A stretch of 64,000 nucleotides of DNA. Source: Blepharisma stoltei (lineage: Eukaryota > Ciliophora > Heterotrichea > Heterotrichida > Blepharismidae). Both the position numbers and the translations under genes were made by a program. The notes below the pieces were generated by a model, which was not told where the DNA came from, searched no databases, and was given only the letters and a program-made list of their open reading frames with translations. Location of the stretch: the NCBI GenBank assembly GCA_914767885.1, contig CAJZBQ010000023.1, positions 809,501-873,500 on the forward strand. The letters are read 5' to 3'. Shown one piece after another: positions 22,701 through 36,487 of this stretch (position 1 is its first letter; every line of letters begins with the position of its first letter).

Positions 22701-25700
22701 TGCTAAATTATTATAATCTTCTATGGACCAAGCTTCAAGGCTGTGATGACGAAGAAATTCTTTTGGATCTTCCTGAGTCCCTCAGGACTGATATCCGATA
22801 TTTCCTATTTGCAGGGCTAACCAAATCAGGGTTTTTCCCTGAAGATGAAAAAGGTGCTATTTTATCTATCATAAGAAGATGCAAACTTTCTATGGTATGT
22901 GGAGGGGAAAGAATAGTCACAGAAGGCGAACTTGGCTTACTTTTCTATTTATAGCGAGTATTTTTTTTTAGTAGTTATAATTAGGGTACAACTTATAAAA
23001 AATTTTGCTTTATTTTTTTGATTTCTATTATCATTTACTGGTAAACCAGAAAAGTCCTAGACTATAATTTTTTAAAAATAATTTTTTTAAACAGATTTGT
23101 CTCTGTTTGAAAATAGGGGTGTTAGAGATGTACTTTATTTTAGAAGGAGAAGTAGAAATAGTGTCCTCCACAGGCTTTGTGTTTAATACGCTAGGCAGTG
23201 GCATGGTTTTTGGAGAAATTGCTCTGCTTAAAATAGTTCCTTCTGTTAGAAGTGCAACCGTAAGAGCAAAAATTGACACAACTCTGGCTATACTGTCCAT
23301 GAGTGATTTTAATTTTGTTATGAATAACTACCCTGATTTTTCTCAAAAAGTAAGAAAAATTGCAGCAGAGCGAGAAAGAATGAACAGGGTTACTATGCAA
23401 AACAATAGTATGAAAGCACTGGTTACATATGTAAATGACTCAGAAACGCTTAAATTTACATCATTGGAAAATAAAGAAGAAGAAAAACCGAAAGATATAT
23501 CAAATGACCAAGATGAAAATAATGCAACGCAAGATAATATGGAAACTAAAATATTCCCGAATGGAGATGTCCCTGTTTATGTGTTCCAGTTTAACCCACT
23601 TTTGGTCAAATTTCATAGCTATAGATGGAAGCAGTTTGTATAGGCTTAATGCAATTGAATATAATACCTTATAGCTAAAATAAAAATTAAATTATATAAA
23701 TTTATAATAATTAATTCTATAGATAGGCAAAGCTTCATATAAATGCAGAATATTTTATCGTGAATTTTTATAATTTCGTATGGATGCCGCTCCAAATTGC
23801 GTTTGAGTACAAGTATGAGCATTGGTCGATCAGCTTGGAAATCTGCTCAATGGTGATTTATTTAATCTTTGGCATGTATTATTGGATGTTATATGATGTA
23901 ATATCTAAATGCCCACATTCAGCAGTAAAAAAGAAATTTCCTAACGTCAAGCCTAAAACAGCCTTTTGAAAATCCGTCCACAATTTTGTTTTATTTCTCC
24001 CATTTGCTATGATATTTTCGCTAAGCGAGACACCAGAGCCAAGATGGATAATATCAATACTTTCAATAATAAGAATTTCTGGAATTTACTGTGTGGTTGA
24101 AGTTTTTGATTATTTAAAACATAGAATGAAATATTTTATTTTTTTCAGATTTTTTGAAGTAGCTGTAATATATTTCATGGCTAACCATTTATGTGCATGC
24201 TTTTTTATTGAAATTGGTAGAAGTGAAGATACAGTCCACTCATGGTTTTATAAAATTTATTTATCAAAAAGTAACTTTAGCGTACATGATTCACTGTCAA
24301 ATTCCACAATTTTGGTCCATGCTTACCATTGGGCTTCTATGGTTGTGTCCCATGTTGGGTATGGATATATTACTAGTGTGTCTCCTTGGGAAAAAGTTTA
24401 TAACTGTTTTATGTTCCTTCTAGGATTTTTTGTATTTATTGTGCTTTTTGGAAGCATTTGTTCACTGTTCAAGGAGCTTATTTCGAATAGGAGGTATAAG
24501 CTTAAAGATAATTATGAATATGTCAGGGATTTCATCAAGAAGAAAAAAGTTGACCAACAATTCATGAAACAGATAAATGACTATTTTAATTATTTATGAA
24601 AAGCAAATAAAGGAATAATTGATCAAGATATCCTTAAACATCTGACACCGACTCTTATGTCTGATATACAACTTTATAGGTATAGGGAAGCTGTTCAAAA
24701 TTCTCAATTGTTTAGGAAAAAGGATGGAAAAATACATGAGCAGCTGGCGAGAACAATGTTTAGACTTTGCCATACAGAATTTTATTTAATTGGGGACCCA
24801 ATTATGCATGGTGGTGAAAGGAATAACGATTTTTTTAGGGTAGAGCGGAATTTACCCTGCTGGAATAAATTCCGCTCTTTTGATAACCCACGTTTTTGAC
24901 GGTAATTTTTTTTTTAAAATAAAATTAATCCCTATCCTTGAGCGAGCAGAATTTTTTTATTCGCTCTTATAATTTTAAAAAGTTTTTATTATTATATATT
25001 ATTATATGTAAAGCTGGTCATTATTAATCATTGCTGCAAATATATAAGGGCAAATTAAATAAATATAAAACTAATTTATTTTCTATTACTCTTATACTTA
25101 TTCTTATAGTCAAGCATAAAACCTCTTCTCCCCTCTTTAAATTCTGATACTAAATAGTAATAGTATTGCAGAATATTGGATCTGCTACAATAATAATATT
25201 TTAATAAAAAACCCTATGAATAGCAAGTTTGGCTCATATTGTTATACTGAATATCAATGAGATTTATAGGTTGCATATGGAAAATAAGCTATTAATAAGA
25301 TTAAACTAATTTAGTGCAGTCCAGTGTTAAATTATGCATTTATGGCTTATTATTGAATTAATTTATTTATTTATAGGGTAAAAATTCTTTTCGGCCCATT
25401 TTTTTATTATGCTAGATGGTGAAGCTGATATTATTGATATTAGAGGAAAAGCTAATGTAAAAACACTTAAAACGGGTGACCATTTTGGAGAAGTTGGCTC
25501 ATTTATTCCTGAAATCCCAGTTAGGACAGCAAGTGCAGTTGCAATTAAAATTTGCCAAGTAGCCAGGCTAAAAGCTGATCAGCTTGAAATGCTAATGGAT
25601 GCATTCCCTGAATGATATGAATCTATGCAAAAACTAGCTGAAAACAGGATAAAAGAAACATTTTGCGCAGAGAGCATCGAAGAAGCTATCGCAAAATTTG

Positions 25701-27478
25701 ATAAAATAGCTAAAAAAATTTCAAATGATCCAAGCACAGCCAAAAAGTACCAAAAAAGAACAGAAAAATTAATGGCGCCCAAAATTTCAAAAATCCTATC
25801 AATAGAGCCAAGCAATAGATGAATGAATTTAACTTTGCTTCACATGGCTACTCTAATATACACAGCCTTTGCCCTTCCTCTTGAAGTATGCTTCAATATA
25901 AAACTAAACTATTTTCTCTATATAATGGAAGTTATCTGTGTATCAGAATCCATAGTATTTTTTGCAATAATTACAAAATATACTATTTTCTCAAGGAAAA
26001 AAAAGAATGATGAAGAAATGGATATTGAGCATCATAAGCATTTTATTATTTTCGACATATTAGGAATGTCGCCTTTTAACTTGATATTTGACATGATGAG
26101 AATTGAGCACCCGTTTTACCTTATTATTTTATTAAGATTATTGAGGATTGCTTCAGTGTTTAGGCTTCAGTCATTGTTTTCGAAGATGGAAATGCAGTGG
26201 AGACATATATCGTTTATTTTGAACTGTATAAAAGCGACAGTTATAGCGGTCATTTTTATCCATTGGCTAAGCTGCTTGTGGTACTTTATGAATTGGCAAG
26301 AAGATGGATATTCCTGGGCTGAGTCTAACCATCTAGAAGATTCGACAACCTGAAATAAGACCTCATTTTCATATTTTTATATACTAAATATCCTAACCTT
26401 GACAGGCTACTCTTTTATGCAAGAAGCCAATGATACTGAAAGAGTGGTCACGATTTTCCTGATTTTTATAGGAGATATGCTTATCGCTATGCTTTTTGGG
26501 TTCATGGCAACTGTCATTGAATCCCACAAATCTGAATTACAAGACTACATTAATAAGCTGAATTCACCATTTAGTGTCACAAATAAATCTGAAAAATCTG
26601 AACAATTAATGAAAAAGCTAAAATCATTTTATGCATTTTCTACATCTTTAAGCCAGGTGCATGGGCCAATTGATTTTAATCAGTTATATATGTATTTGCC
26701 ATCGAATATTGTGAATTCGATTATTTATGAGTGCAATAGGCCAGTTCTTAAAGAAGTGACATACCTTCAGCTAACAGATTCTGTAGAACTGTATGAAAGT
26801 TTGGCTATGTTGCTTAAGCCAAGATTATTTTTACCAGAAGATTATATCATATATCATTATGATTTTGGCTGCGAAATGTTTTTTATTATAGAAGGGTCTG
26901 CTGAAATACGATCTATAGATGGCAAAAAAACAATAAAAACTCTAACAAAAGGCTCTGTAGTTGGAGATATTGAATTAATTACTGATGAAAAGCCTTTTTA
27001 CTCAGTTGTCGCTAAAACTTTATGCTTAAGCTATTTTGTGGGTAAGACTGATTTTCATAAACTGGTTATTCAGTTTCCTGATATTTCTGAACAAATTAAG
27101 TTAGAAACAGAAAAACTAAGAAGGGAAAGGACAGATTTAAATGTGATTATTGAGCAAGATTCTTATATAGAAGAAGATGGATCCCCGCTTGTAAACTCTC
27201 AGGACATTATTAATTCTATGACTATATATAAGTTAGTGAATTTCCCTATTATTCAAGAAGCGAGTGACACGAACTGGATTGGAGCTTATTCAGGGCTCAA
27301 AAATTTAAACTCACAGACAATTAAAAAGCCTGGAACATTAGCTATAACAAAAAAGTCATCAAAAAGAAGACCGCACTATTCAAAAGAGCACAAAAGAAGG
27401 TTTAGTAGAGAATTTATTGGGAAAGAAATCATGATATCAGAGCTTTCTTCAATTTCGATTAAAACAGATAAACCTTAA
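19781..27478 (+). CDS. Single-chain four-repeat cyclic-nucleotide-gated channel (CNGK-like), split by four IESs
   Basis: About 2162 aa once IESs 20417-20761, 22948-23132, 23643-23752 and 24838-25406 are removed; no introns, many TGA Trp. Four consecutive units each have six-TM channel features, a pore and a C-terminal cyclic-nucleotide-binding domain (CNBD). Pore signatures differ: repeat 1 ISYNSPIP, repeat 2 LGVYGDIP, repeat 3 VGYGYITS, repeat 4 LTGYSFMQ. CNBD cassettes: FGEIGVLLDQRRSLSVRS (1), FGEIALLKIVPSVRSATVRA (2), FGEVGSFIPEIPVRTASAVA (3), VGDIELITDEKPFYSVVAK (4; phosphate-binding Arg missing). S4 charges are sparse. The closest known architecture is the sperm CNGK channel, a pseudotetramer in one chain. 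An inferred ciliary or plasma-membrane cation channel gated by cNMP; ion selectivity is uncertain because only repeat 3 keeps GYG. Confidence 0.88.
20417..20761. mobile_element. Family C MITE acting as IES in CNG repeat 1
   Basis: Ends CTCC...GGAG, TTA on both sides. The motif atccttgatcgaacgatt occurs at the left tip, again about 50 bp inside, and twice inverted near the right end. Excision between TAs (345 bp) or between TTAs (342 bp) keeps frame, the latter adding one Val. It interrupts S5. Confidence 0.92.
22948..23132. other. IES in CNG CNBD 2 (185 bp)
   Basis: TA-bounded AT-rich insert splitting the CNBD beta-roll. Removal joins GELGLLFY to FILEGEVEIV in frame. No clear inverted repeat. 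Confidence 0.9.
23643..23752. other. IES in CNG repeat 3 (110 bp)
   Basis: TA-bounded AT-rich insert before S1 of repeat 3. Removal joins RWKQFVY to FIVNFYNFVWMPLQ in frame. Confidence 0.88.
24838..25406. mobile_element. Large IES in CNG CNBD 3 (569 bp)
   Basis: TA-bounded. The left end contains an inverted repeat (gagcggaattta ... taaattccgctc) and an internal family C-like piece (cctatccttgagcgagca ... ttcgctcttataa). Removal joins GGERNNDFF to IMLDGEADII in frame. Confidence 0.9.
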
Positions 27479-27713
27479 ATATTTGAATTTTTTATATATT
27501 TGATTTATTATGTATATAAGGCTACTATGAATTAATTGAAAAAATTGCTAAATATCCCTAGGATAAACCTTAATAAATAATTTTTAACCCTAAAATAATA
27601 AAAATTATCCTTAATTTAGATCCAAAAAAGCAAGCTAAAATTAATTACCTAAAACCGCTTTATTCAAAATCAATGATTTAATCGCTTCAACTCTCCATAA
27701 CTGCCATTAATAA

Positions 27714-29415
27714 ATGCCAGGCAAAGGTAAAGGCAAAGGAGCCAAAGAAGGTAAAGGCAAAGGTAAAGGCAAAGGCAAAGGTAAAAAAGGTGGTGAGGCC
27801 GAAGCCCGCCGCAAGGCAGAAGCGGTCGAAGACATCGAAAGCGAAGAATACAAAACCAACCTCATGCTTGAGCTCGCAGAGCTCCAAGAAGAAGCCAAAA
27901 CTGAGAACGGCTTTGCTTCTCTTTACCAACAAGAAAGAGAGCGCATCAACTACTTCTGGATGGCCGAAAAAAAGCTTCTTGAAGAAAAGCAAGCCGATTA
28001 CCGCAATAAAGAATGAAGCCTCCAAGAACTTCGAGAAAAGCACGACATTGAGATTAACGTCTGCAAACAAAGGGTCAAGCACTTGCTATTTGCATCTCTT
28101 GACAACTTAACTGAAGAGAAAACCCAAGCTGAAATGGGCCTGAAAAACTCAGAAGATGAACACAGGCTGAAACAGAGAGAGCTTAAATATGACGTAAGGG
28201 CACTTAAAGTACAAGAAAAAGAAAAAGAGGTCTGTCAAGATGACTATAGAATGGTATAATAAATTTGATAGAAAATTGGTAATTAATTTTTAATGGAAAA
28301 GGGTAAGAGAAAAGCGAATATTTAAGATCACTTAAAAAAGATGAGGACAAAAAGAAAATGGAGCTGAGGCACGAATTCGAAAGACAGGCTATTGACTTAA
28401 AAGATAAATACACAGAAAAAATGAACAGGCTGAGGATTGACATGGAAGAAAAAAAGAAAAGAATCATTGAACAAATTGAAGCTAAAATGAACGCAGCCAT
28501 CAAAGATTTGACCAAAACACACCAACAAAAGCTGCTTGATATACAGAATTACTATAAAAATATAACAGATTCAAATATTTCTCACATAAAGCAGCTACAA
28601 GAAGACGTGGTTAGGCTTAGGAAATTAGAGGTGGCTGACTTGAAGACCTTACACAAGCTTCAATATGAAAATAAACATTTCGTGAACCCTCTAAAAGAAA
28701 CCCAGCTGAAAGTATAATTTTTTTATTTAAAAAATTATTTTTTTTTAAAAAAATTAAAAAAAATACAAATTTATTATAAAAATGTATAGAAGAGAAGAAA
28801 AAAGAGCTTGAGCAATATTTGAAAGACAAAGAAGAACTCCATACCACATTTAAACGTATTACAGACATTGAAGAAGAAATCAGAAATTGGACCTGGGAGT
28901 ATGAAGTTTTACTACAAGAGCATGATTACATAATGAAAGAAAGAGATGAAATCTATGCAAGGTTCCAAGACTCTATATTAGAAGTTCAACAAAAAGTTGG
29001 CTTACGAAACCTATACTAATTTTTATATAATTGTAAATTTTAAATAGTATCTTTGGCTTAATTTCTACATGGAAAATGTATTTATTTTATTTTTATATAT
29101 AAAAATTAGCCCTATAGCTTAATTCTTGAAAAGAAATTAGAAACAATTCAAGAAACACTTGAAGCCAAAAATGTTCAGCTTTATCAAATCCTGCAATCAG
29201 CCCAGCTTAGACCAGAAGCAATTGCAATGGTAACTTCTTCCCTTGAAGACGTAGAAAACTCTAAAAATGAACAAATCGCCGCAATTCAAACTGAGCTGAA
29301 GAAAATCAGAGAAGCACACAGCAATATGGTGAAAACCTATGAAGGGAAGCTGTTTGAGTTTGGAATTCCTGTCGAGGAGCTTGGCTTTGATCCTCTTGTC
29401 CCTGCTAATGTTTAA
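27714..29415 (+). CDS. DRC4: DRC4/GAS8 nexin-dynein regulatory complex subunit, split by three IESs
   Basis: 481 aa after removing IESs 28247-28320, 28715-28788 and 29014-29121. The N terminus is a low-complexity Lys-Gly run (GKGKGKG). The body is coiled coil and follows GAS8/DRC4 from end to end: INYFWMAEKKLLEEKQADYRN, KQRVKHLLF..LDNLTEEK, FERQAIDLKDKY, NYYKNIT..N, QKVGLRNL then LILEKKLE, and the C-terminal KLFEFGIPVEELGFDPL. DRC4 is a core N-DRC linker component of motile axonemes. The UCH gene starts 23 bp downstream on the same strand, a very tight spacing but without overlap. Confidence 0.93.
28247..28320. other. IES in DRC4 (74 bp)
   Basis: TA-bounded AT-rich insert. Removal joins EVCQDDY to LRSLKKDEDKK in frame, matching DRC4. 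Confidence 0.92.
28715..28788. other. IES in DRC4 (74 bp)
   Basis: TA-bounded AT-rich insert with TATAATTTTT / AAAAATGTATA ends. Removal joins KETQLKV to EEKKELEQYL in frame. Confidence 0.92.
29014..29121. other. IES in DRC4 (108 bp)
   Basis: TA-bounded, with inverted CTAATTTTTATATA near both ends. Removal joins KVGLRNL to ILEKKLETIQ in frame, matching the DRC4 motif NLVLERKL. Confidence 0.93.
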
Positions 29416-29437
29416 AATAATTCTTGTTTAATAAAAT

Positions 29438-30760
29438 ATGAACTGGCCTGCATTAGAAAGCGACCCTGAAATTTTTACTCAATATTTCCGTACAATTGGG
29501 TTGAGTAGCCAATGGGAATTTTCTGAAATTTTTTCTTTTGATGAAGAAGTAGAAGGAAGCGCGATACTTTTGGCTTATAAATTTTATGCATTTTAACTTG
29601 ATTTTTCCAATAGGAATTTGCTTTAAGATGGTTTAAGGGAAAATAAGGGTAAAAAGGATATGAGCAAAGCTCTGTTTTTGAAGGAGAGCCAATTCAATTA
29701 GAAAATTTTATAAAGCAAACACCTGTATTAGACAATGCGTGCGGATTAATTGCTGCATTGCATGGAATTTTTGCTGCAAATGCAGATCTTCAAGAAGGAA
29801 GCATATTATTTGAGATAAAATCACAGATTGCTAACTACTCCCTTTAAATTGAAACAAAAAATCCTATTCCAATATAAAGGGGGGCTAATTTTTTTTAAAA
29901 AAAAATATACTTTTTATATTTTTTAAAAGCTTAAAAAATATATATTGAGAACAATACTTTTACTTTTTAATTTATTTTTACAAAGAAATAACTAAAAAAA
30001 TTAATTGATTAGTGTGAAAAATGTTTAAACAATAGCTTTCTGCTTGCATTTTATAAATTTTTCTTTTGAAAAACAAATTTTGTTTTATTTAAAGGGGTTA
30101 AAGTACCTAAAAATTGTAAATTTTACCGCTGTTTTGCTCTAATTTATAGAGGGTGAGTAATAAAAGTCCTTTAGAAGCTGCTGAGGTTATTATTAATAAC
30201 CAAGCCTTGCATGATATTCATTTACAATTTGCAGCAGAAGGTCAATCAGAAATAACTGACTGTCCGAATTATCATTTTGTTGTGCTTTTGCCTGGGTTTA
30301 TATTATATGATGGAATCAAAAATAATCCAATTCGGCTACCCTGTGAAGGGAGCTTGTCTATGGGATTTTTTAATTTAGTGAAACAGTTGATTGAGACTGA
30401 AAGGATTGCTGAGGATATGAATATGATGGTTCTTAACTCCCCACCTCTGTGAGCGAACAAACCATTGGAAGAATTGATATTTTTTTGGTAAAATCCCGCT
30501 CTCCATAACGAACAAATATTGTTTTAATATAAAAATTTGTTTATGAAAAAAATATTTTGATATATAAGTGATAATGAAATCTCTCTCAAATTCTGTTAAT
30601 TTTAATTAGCTTGTATTTTAAAACATAATTTTTTACAAATTAAATTAATATTTGCTTTAAAAATTATTTAGAAATAAGTTTTTTTGAGTTTTGGAAAAAA
30701 ATTAAACTATAAAATTTATTTAACAAATTTTTTTTTCACTCAGTGAGGGGGAGTATTTAA
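29438..30760 (+). CDS. UCH-type deubiquitinase (UCHL3-like), split by IESs
   Basis: 197 aa after removing IESs 29834-30159 and 30436-30755 and a smaller one near 29578-29660. It follows peptidase family C12: start MNWPALESDPEIFTQYFRTIGL, oxyanion Gln and catalytic Cys in KQTPVLDNACG, catalytic His in YHFVVLLPG and Asp in LYDG. The last IES lies within the final few codons, leaving NMMVLI before TAA. UCHs release small adducts from the ubiquitin C terminus. Shorter than human UCHL3 (230 aa); the crossover region after LLAY is the least certain, and if the first IES is misplaced a few residues would change. Confidence 0.85.
29578..29660. other. Probable IES in UCH (83 bp)
   Basis: A stop-containing AT-rich stretch. 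Excision between TA sites gives an open frame (SAILLAY to EQSSVFEGE) and a total coding length divisible by three, but homology across the junction is weak. Confidence 0.6.
29834..30159. mobile_element. Short family B MITE acting as IES in UCH (326 bp)
   Basis: Left tip holds ctccctttaaattgaaac, right tip agagggtgag; related to the two long family B copies at 31819 and 61538. Excision between TAs joins KSQIA to NKSPLEAAEV in frame. Confidence 0.85.
30436..30755. mobile_element. Family A MITE acting as IES near the UCH stop codon (320 bp)
   Basis: Ends CTCCCC...GGGGGAG; terminal motif cacctctgtgagcgaacaaa and a degraded family A core. It lies two codons before the stop; excision gives NMMVLI then TAA. 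Confidence 0.85.
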
Positions 30761-30861
30761 AATAAAGATATTAACAATTTAATAAATATTTATTAATATA
30801 GGTACATTTACTTTATATAAACTTAGGCTTAACACAAATTTCAGTAAAAATCTTATTAAAA

Positions 30862-33206
<2,345 letters not shown>

Positions 33207-33755
33207 TTATATTATAAGGTCTGAGCCATAAGATTTCTAGATCAAGATATGGACCCATAAATGGGGTGAATAATTTAAATCTAAGAAAATAAGCTGGAAA
33301 TTTGGGGAAATATTAGCGAAAATAAGGATTTTAAATGAAAAAGTTATGGGATTAAATGTAAAAATATTGAATTAGCTTAAATTTATGCAAAAAATTTATT
33401 ATGAAAAAAATTGATTTTAGAGAAATTGAAAGACTTTTGATGGTGAAAACCTAAATAAAAGCATAAAAAGTTATTTAAAAATACAAGTTGAATAATTTAG
33501 TTTATTTTAATATGTAATCACATTTTAATCCATTTTAAGATTGACTATAAAGCCATATACACAAATAAATATTTTATTTATCATACATTTCTTCTGGTTT
33601 AATATCTATCGAATTGCACTTAATTATAGTTAGCTCAAATCATTATTAAATTGGAATTTTATTTTTATTTTACATTAAAATAAAATTAATTGAACTTTAA
33701 ATCACAAAATAATTTTTATCGTATGATTTATTAATGGCAAATTTAACACCCGGTT

Positions 33756-34787
33756 TTAGAGACCTCTAGTTTTCTCGATGTGATAATTCGATAGAAATTC
33801 TCTTATAGTGCTTATTTCTTTCACTGCATTTTCTAAAGACTTAACAACAGAGTCTGGTGATTGATTTGATTCAACATGGACTTGACATGCCAAAAGAATT
33901 GCAGCTAAGCTCACTTCTCCCTTTGACTGAAACCAATTAATAAAGCTTGATAGCTGAGATAGCTCAGATGCTATCTGAAATGAATATTTCGTTATTTCTT
34001 CCATTCGAATTTCTTTTATTTGATTTCTTAAGTCATCATTTTCTTTAGTAAGTTGAGTATGAATGTCCTGGATCTTTGAAATCTGAGATTTAAGAAATGC
34101 AATTTCTAATTTCGTCTGAGTGTCATTAGTAAGCTTTTCGTTCATGTCTTCTTCAAGACTTAACATCTGCAACTCAAAAATCTTTTTTTCTTTGGCATAG
34201 CGAGATGTTATTTCTTTTTCTTGAAGTTTCAGCTTATTTTCAAGTGCTTTAATTGTTTCATCTTTATTTTTTTCGTTCTTTTCTGAGCAGATTTCTTGGT
34301 TTACAAGTAACTTATTGAATTGATTTTCATTTTCTTTTAAAAATTTTTCTAAATAACAAATTTTTTCATCTTTTTCTCTGATTTCTTTCTTTAATTTTGA
34401 TATCGTTAATCTCAAATTTGTAATTAAATCGTTAGCTTCTTCTATTATAGCTAAGTGTTTGCAATCGCAACTTGATGAATTTTCAAACGATTTCTGAGTT
34501 GAGGCTTCAGAATTTCCTTCAAAATGATTTCTTTTTGGGCTATTTAAAGCTTTCTTGGAAATGGGACACTCAAACTTAGAAAGCGCTGTGTTAAGAATTT
34601 TCACCTTTTGAATAGGACTTCATTCATTGCAGCTCCTATCTGTTTTTGGACTTAGGTGGGGAGATTTTAATGCTGACCCAGGTGGAGAACGAGGGTCATA
34701 TTTGTTTGTGCTTCTGTGCTTTGGTGAAAAGGTCAGACTTAAGTCAAGCTTTGTCATGTTCTTTTTAGGTTTATGAGCAGTAATCAT
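33756..34787 (-). CDS. Coiled-coil protein, unknown
   Basis: 343 aa with one TGA Trp (NEWSPIQK). The N-terminal about 110 residues are basic and Ser/Pro-rich (SPKHRSTNKYDPRSPPGSALKSPHLSP, several SP sites); the middle (about 120-260) is a long coiled coil; the C-terminal part is a short helical region (INWFQSKGEVSLAAILLAC). Start taken at the ATG before ITAHKPKKN; nothing before it is conserved. No named family recognised; a cytoskeletal protein regulated by proline-directed kinases is a guess from composition. Confidence 0.65.
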
Positions 34788-34864
34788 TTTTAATGTATGG
34801 GTATAGTTATTATTTAAAATGGAAAATAATTCTCTCAACTCTTGTATTCACTGCAAGTCTAACC

Positions 34865-35313
34865 TATACTAATTGACCAAGAATAGCCCACTAAGGAGCC
34901 ATTCTTGGTCTGCCAGAAAAAATTTTGACAAAAGATCCTAATCTGCCATTACCACTGAGTTTTTTGGTGTTTCCAAATTTTTTGGGCAAGCCAAATGCAA
35001 TAAAAAAAATTGTTTCTTTTGCGATGATGCATTTGGCTTGTCAAAAAAAATTTGGCAACATCAAAACTCAGTGGTAAATGGCAGAAAAGATCCTAATCTG
35101 CCATTACCACTGAGTTTTGGTGTTTCCAAATTTTTTTGACAAGCCAAATGCATCATCGCAAAAGAACAATTTTTTTTTATTGCATTTGGCTTGCCAAAAA
35201 ATTTGGAAACACCAAAACTCAGTGGTAATGGCAGATTAGGATCTTTTTGTCAAAATTTTTTCTGGCAGACCAAGAATGGCTCCATAGTGGGCTATTCTTG
35301 GTCAATTAGTATA
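34865..35313. repeat. 449-bp palindrome made of two hairpins inside an outer inverted repeat
   Basis: Outer arms TATACTAATTGACCAAGAAT at the left and its complement at the right. Inside are two successive hairpins, each starting gatcctaatctgccattacc and containing gtttccaaattttt and gccaaatgca with complements. It lies between two genes, TA-bounded. Looks like a foldback element generated by duplication of one palindrome. Confidence 0.8.
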
Positions 35314-35574
35314 TATTAGTTAGTAAGAAAAAATATTAATTTATACTTAAGTTCCTTAGTCAATTATCACAATTGCGATTAATTAACAATAAATTCTGTT
35401 CATATAATAATTAGGTGAACTACTATAAAATTTATAATATATAGGATATCAGGATATTTTAGATATTTTAATTAAAATTTATATTATCCGCCTTTTCACA
35501 AATAAGAAGCTTTTGATTATAAAATTTCAATAATTTTTATATTCTAATTCCTTAAATATAATAATTTACCCAAG

Positions 35575-36480
35575 ATGGACTCTATGCAAGATAAACAACA
35601 AACAATAGACCGACGAAAGTGGACAGTAGTCTGCAAGCACTGACTCAAAGGTCTGTGTCAAAAGGACGACAAGTGTGAATACCTCCACCAATACGACCTT
35701 TCCAGAATGCCGATCTGTTCATCAATTACCAAAGGACGTCCATGCACCTCAGAAGACTGCGTTTTCAAGCACATCGACCCAAACCAGAAGCGCTGCCCTC
35801 GTTACGAGCTTGGATTTTGCATAAAAGGTCCTCAATGCAAGGAAAGACACGAAAGAACTAACGAACCACCTACATATCTCCCCGATAAATATTTTGCTGA
35901 GATAATTAATCCAATGTTTCATTCAATGGTGCCTATGAAAACTGATTCTTTATTTCTCCCTGCAGGGCAGGTCCAATTTCAAGGGACTTCCCGCTATTTT
36001 ATTGCATGCGGAACAACTGAGGCAGTTCAGACAGCCCTCATTCATTCTGCATGGGCTACTACAAATTCAAACTTAACTGTTTTGAGAAATTCATTAAAAC
36101 AAAGCGAAAATGTTGCTTTGATTTTTAGGGATGATAAATATTTTTATGGGTTTGCCAAAATCGTAGGAGATATTGACCCTAATTTTAAGCCAGGAATTTT
36201 TGGAGATGACCCGTCTACTGCTGCTAATTTTAGAATTAGATGAATTAAGAAATGCAGACTAGAACTAGACTCCACAAACCACTTAAGAAATCCATTTGAT
36301 GGGATGTTAAGGGTAAGAATGGGAAAAGAAGCCCAAGAAATTGAAGGAGAGGTCGCAGAAAAAATCTGCTCAATGATGGTGCCGCTACAAGATTACGAAG
36401 TTTTAGAGTACAAGAAATCTAAGAGGCAAAGAGAAGATGAGAAGAACGGGAAACATCCTGATAAAAAACACAGAAGTTAA
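35575..36480 (+). CDS. CPSF30-type CCCH zinc fingers fused to a YTH domain
   Basis: 301 aa, no intron or IES; two key Trp are TGA. Three CCCH fingers at about 20-90: C-x7-C-x5-C-x3-H (CKHWLKGLC...CEYLH), C-x8-C-x4-C-x3-H, C-x7-C-x5-C-x3-H (CPRYELGFC...CKERH), clearly CPSF30-like including LSRMPIC and HIDP. A YTH domain follows (SRYFIACGT; SAWATTNSN; ALIFRDDKYFYGFAKIVG; FRIRWIKKC), with cage-type Trp at AWATT and RWIKK. The same fusion is known from plant CPSF30-L and from apicomplexans, where it links m6A recognition to poly(A)-site choice. The nuclear 3'-end-processing role here is inferred. The C-terminal tail is Lys/Arg-rich. Confidence 0.92.
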
Positions 36481-36487
36481 AATAAAT

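Noticed and set aside
27687-28082. Minus-strand ORFs with repetitive Phe/Ala or Leu/Pro runs
   Set aside because: Antisense shadows of the Lys-Gly repeat of DRC4.
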